Below, one piece after another: positions 62,831 through 64,000 of a DNA stretch of 64,000 nucleotides. Source of the stretch: Alteriqipengyuania halimionae (GTDB lineage: Bacteria > Pseudomonadota > Alphaproteobacteria > Sphingomonadales > Sphingomonadaceae); contig NZ_WTYR01000001.1 in NCBI RefSeq assembly GCF_009827575.1, positions 1,798,001 through 1,862,000 on the forward strand, written 5' to 3'. How positions within the stretch are numbered: the stretch's first letter is position 1; the number at the start of each line of letters is the position of its first letter. Under the pieces are notes generated by a model that saw only the letters and a list, made by a program, of their open reading frames with translations, made no database searches and had not been told where the DNA came from. The position numbers were made by a program, and so were the translations under genes.

Positions 62831-64000
62831 GTGAACGAAGTGACCCCCCTCCACCCCGCCGCGCCCTCGTCCGACGAAGATGGCTCCACCTTCGAAGACG
62901 AGCATTTCTTCAATCGCGAGCTGAGCTGGCTGACCTTCAACCGCCGGGTCCTCGCCGAAGCGCGCAATCGCGATTTCCCGCTGCTCGAGCGGCTGCGGTT
63001 CCTCTCGATCTCGGGCAGCAATCTCGACGAATTCATCATGGTCCGCGTGGCCGGCCTGATGGGGCAGGCCAAGCGCGGGATCGACGAATTGTCGCTCGAC
63101 GGGATGACCCCGGGCCAGCAGCTCGACAAGATCAACGACGAGCTCGAGCGGATCGAGCGCGAGCAGGACGCGGTGTGGGACGAGTTGCGCGCCGAACTGA
63201 CCGAGGCCGGGATCGAGGTGATCGACGGGGACGATGTCGACAAGACCACCGCCAAGTGGCTCGAACGCTATTTCACCGACGATATCCTGCCCGTGCTCAC
63301 GCCGCAGGCGGTCGACCCGGCGCACCCCTTCCCCTTCGTCGCCAATCTCGGGCTGGTTCTGCTGTTCAACCTGAAACGCAAGGGCGACAGCGTCCCCTTG
63401 ATCGAGATGGTGCTGCTCCCGCCCAACCTGCCGCGCTTCATCCGCATTCCGGGCGATCATGCGCAGTATATCAGCCTGGAAAACATGATCCGGCGCCATG
63501 CGCATATCCTGTTCCCCGGCTTCAAGCTGCGCGGCGACGGTCTGTTTCGCGTGATCCGCGACAGCGACATCGAGGTCGAGGAAGAGTCGGAAGACCTGGT
63601 GCGCTATTTCCGCAGCGCGATCCAGCGGCGGCGGCGCGGCGATGTCGTCCACCTCGAAATCGAGGACGGCTGCGATAACGAAGCCGAGAGCCTGCTGCAC
63701 GAGCAGCTCTATCTCGCCCAGGCGACGGTCGACCAGAAGGGCGGCCTGATCGGCTATGCGGCCCTTTCCGAGATCGTCGACGAGGACCGGCCCGACCTCA
63801 AATTCGAACCCTACAGCCCGCGCTATCCCGAACGGATCGCCGAGCATGACGGCGACGCCTTCTCCGCGATCCGCGAGAAGGACATCGTGATCCACCACCC
63901 CTATGAGAGTTTCGAGGTGGTGGTCGATTTCCTTTGGCAGGCGGCGCGCGACCCCGATGTGGTGGCGATCAAGCAGACGCTTTACCGCGCGGGCACCCAG
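62831..64000 (+). CDS. ppk: Polyphosphate kinase, N-terminal part (runs off the window)
   Basis: The frame opens at GTG 62831 (GTG 62840 is also in frame) and stays open to the window end, covering 390 residues. FFNRELSWLTFNRRVLAEA and FLSISGSNLDEFIMVRVAGLM are diagnostic of the PPK1 N-terminal and head domains, and VVAIKQTLYRAG at the edge begins the catalytic domain. The autophosphorylated His lies beyond the window. The enzyme makes polyphosphate from ATP. No strong ribosome site precedes the GTG. If the Pho box sets the promoter, the leader must be very short. Confidence 0.95.
   Translation, partial: MNEVTPLHPAAPSSDEDGSTFEDEHFFNRELSWLTFNRRVLAEARNRDFPLLERLRFLSISGSNLDEFIMVRVAGLMGQAKRGIDELSLDGMTPGQQLDKINDELERIEREQDAVWDELRAELTEAGIEVIDGDDVDKTTAKWLERYFTDDILPVLTPQAVDPAHPFPFVANLGLVLLFNLKRKGDSVPLIEMVLLPPNLPRFIRIPGDHAQYISLENMIRRHAHILFPGFKLRGDGLFRVIRDSDIEVEEESEDLVRYFRSAIQRRRRGDVVHLEIEDGCDNEAESLLHEQLYLAQATVDQKGGLIGYAALSEIVDEDRPDLKFEPYSPRYPERIAEHDGDAFSAIREKDIVIHHPYESFEVVVDFLWQAARDPDVVAIKQTLYRAGTQ

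Overview
The window is GC-rich, densely coded DNA from an alphaproteobacterium, most likely Sphingomonadales (Erythrobacteraceae-like). This is an inference from three things: several large TonB-dependent receptors beside polysaccharide-degrading enzymes, a tryptophan-halogenase/TonB-receptor pair, and a compact Entner-Doudoroff operon zwf-pgl-edd-glk-eda. I see no tRNA, rRNA, CRISPR array, insertion sequence or prophage. Most neighbouring genes overlap by 1-4 bases (ATGA, GTGA, TGATG or TAATG junctions), so operons can be read off directly.

Left edge (1-1930): a broken junction. The front of a TPR outer-membrane protein is joined out of frame to the interior of a CHAT-domain TPR protein that runs off the window. 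A 544-base gene-poor stretch follows.

Pectin locus (1931-19057): a six-gene minus-strand operon encodes a TonB receptor, an acetyl-esterase-like hydrolase, a GH43 enzyme and a three-part TRAP transporter. It is divergent from a pectate lyase and a cupin. A second minus-strand operon encodes an RpiB/DhuI-type isomerase, KduD, KdgK, a type-B carboxylesterase and a rhamnogalacturonan-acetylesterase-like GDSL enzyme. A LacI-type regulator is divergent from a 2-keto-4-pentenoate-hydratase-like gene. Four copies of an operator built on ACCGGTGTCA sit at the promoters and tie these units together. The product, KDPG, can be split by the eda aldolase at the right end of the window.

Pyroglutamate-like locus (19074-29721): one eight-gene minus-strand series encodes a TonB receptor, an Nmad3-family protein, a CaiB-type CoA transferase, a small lipoprotein, a fused 5-oxoprolinase, DUF969 and DUF979 membrane proteins and a DUF2891 protein.

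Middle (29786-45614): kynB-kynU, putA with a membrane fatty-acid-hydroxylase-like gene, a chemoreceptor with no periplasmic sensor domain, and a very large secreted TolB/amidohydrolase protein. These are followed by a cluster of two arsenosugar-type glycosyltransferases, a nucleotide-sugar-epimerase-like protein, a flavin disulfide reductase homologue and a radical SAM enzyme. Two G/C-rich palindromic intergenic repeats lie between convergent genes here.

Glucan/glucose locus (45792-62784): a tryptophan halogenase is divergent from a TonB receptor. A LacI regulator, an MFS transporter, a GH3 lipoprotein, a glucose/galactose-type MFS transporter and zwf-pgl-edd-glk-eda follow. AACGTT-centred palindromes mark two promoters. 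The window ends inside ppk, which has a near-consensus Pho box upstream.
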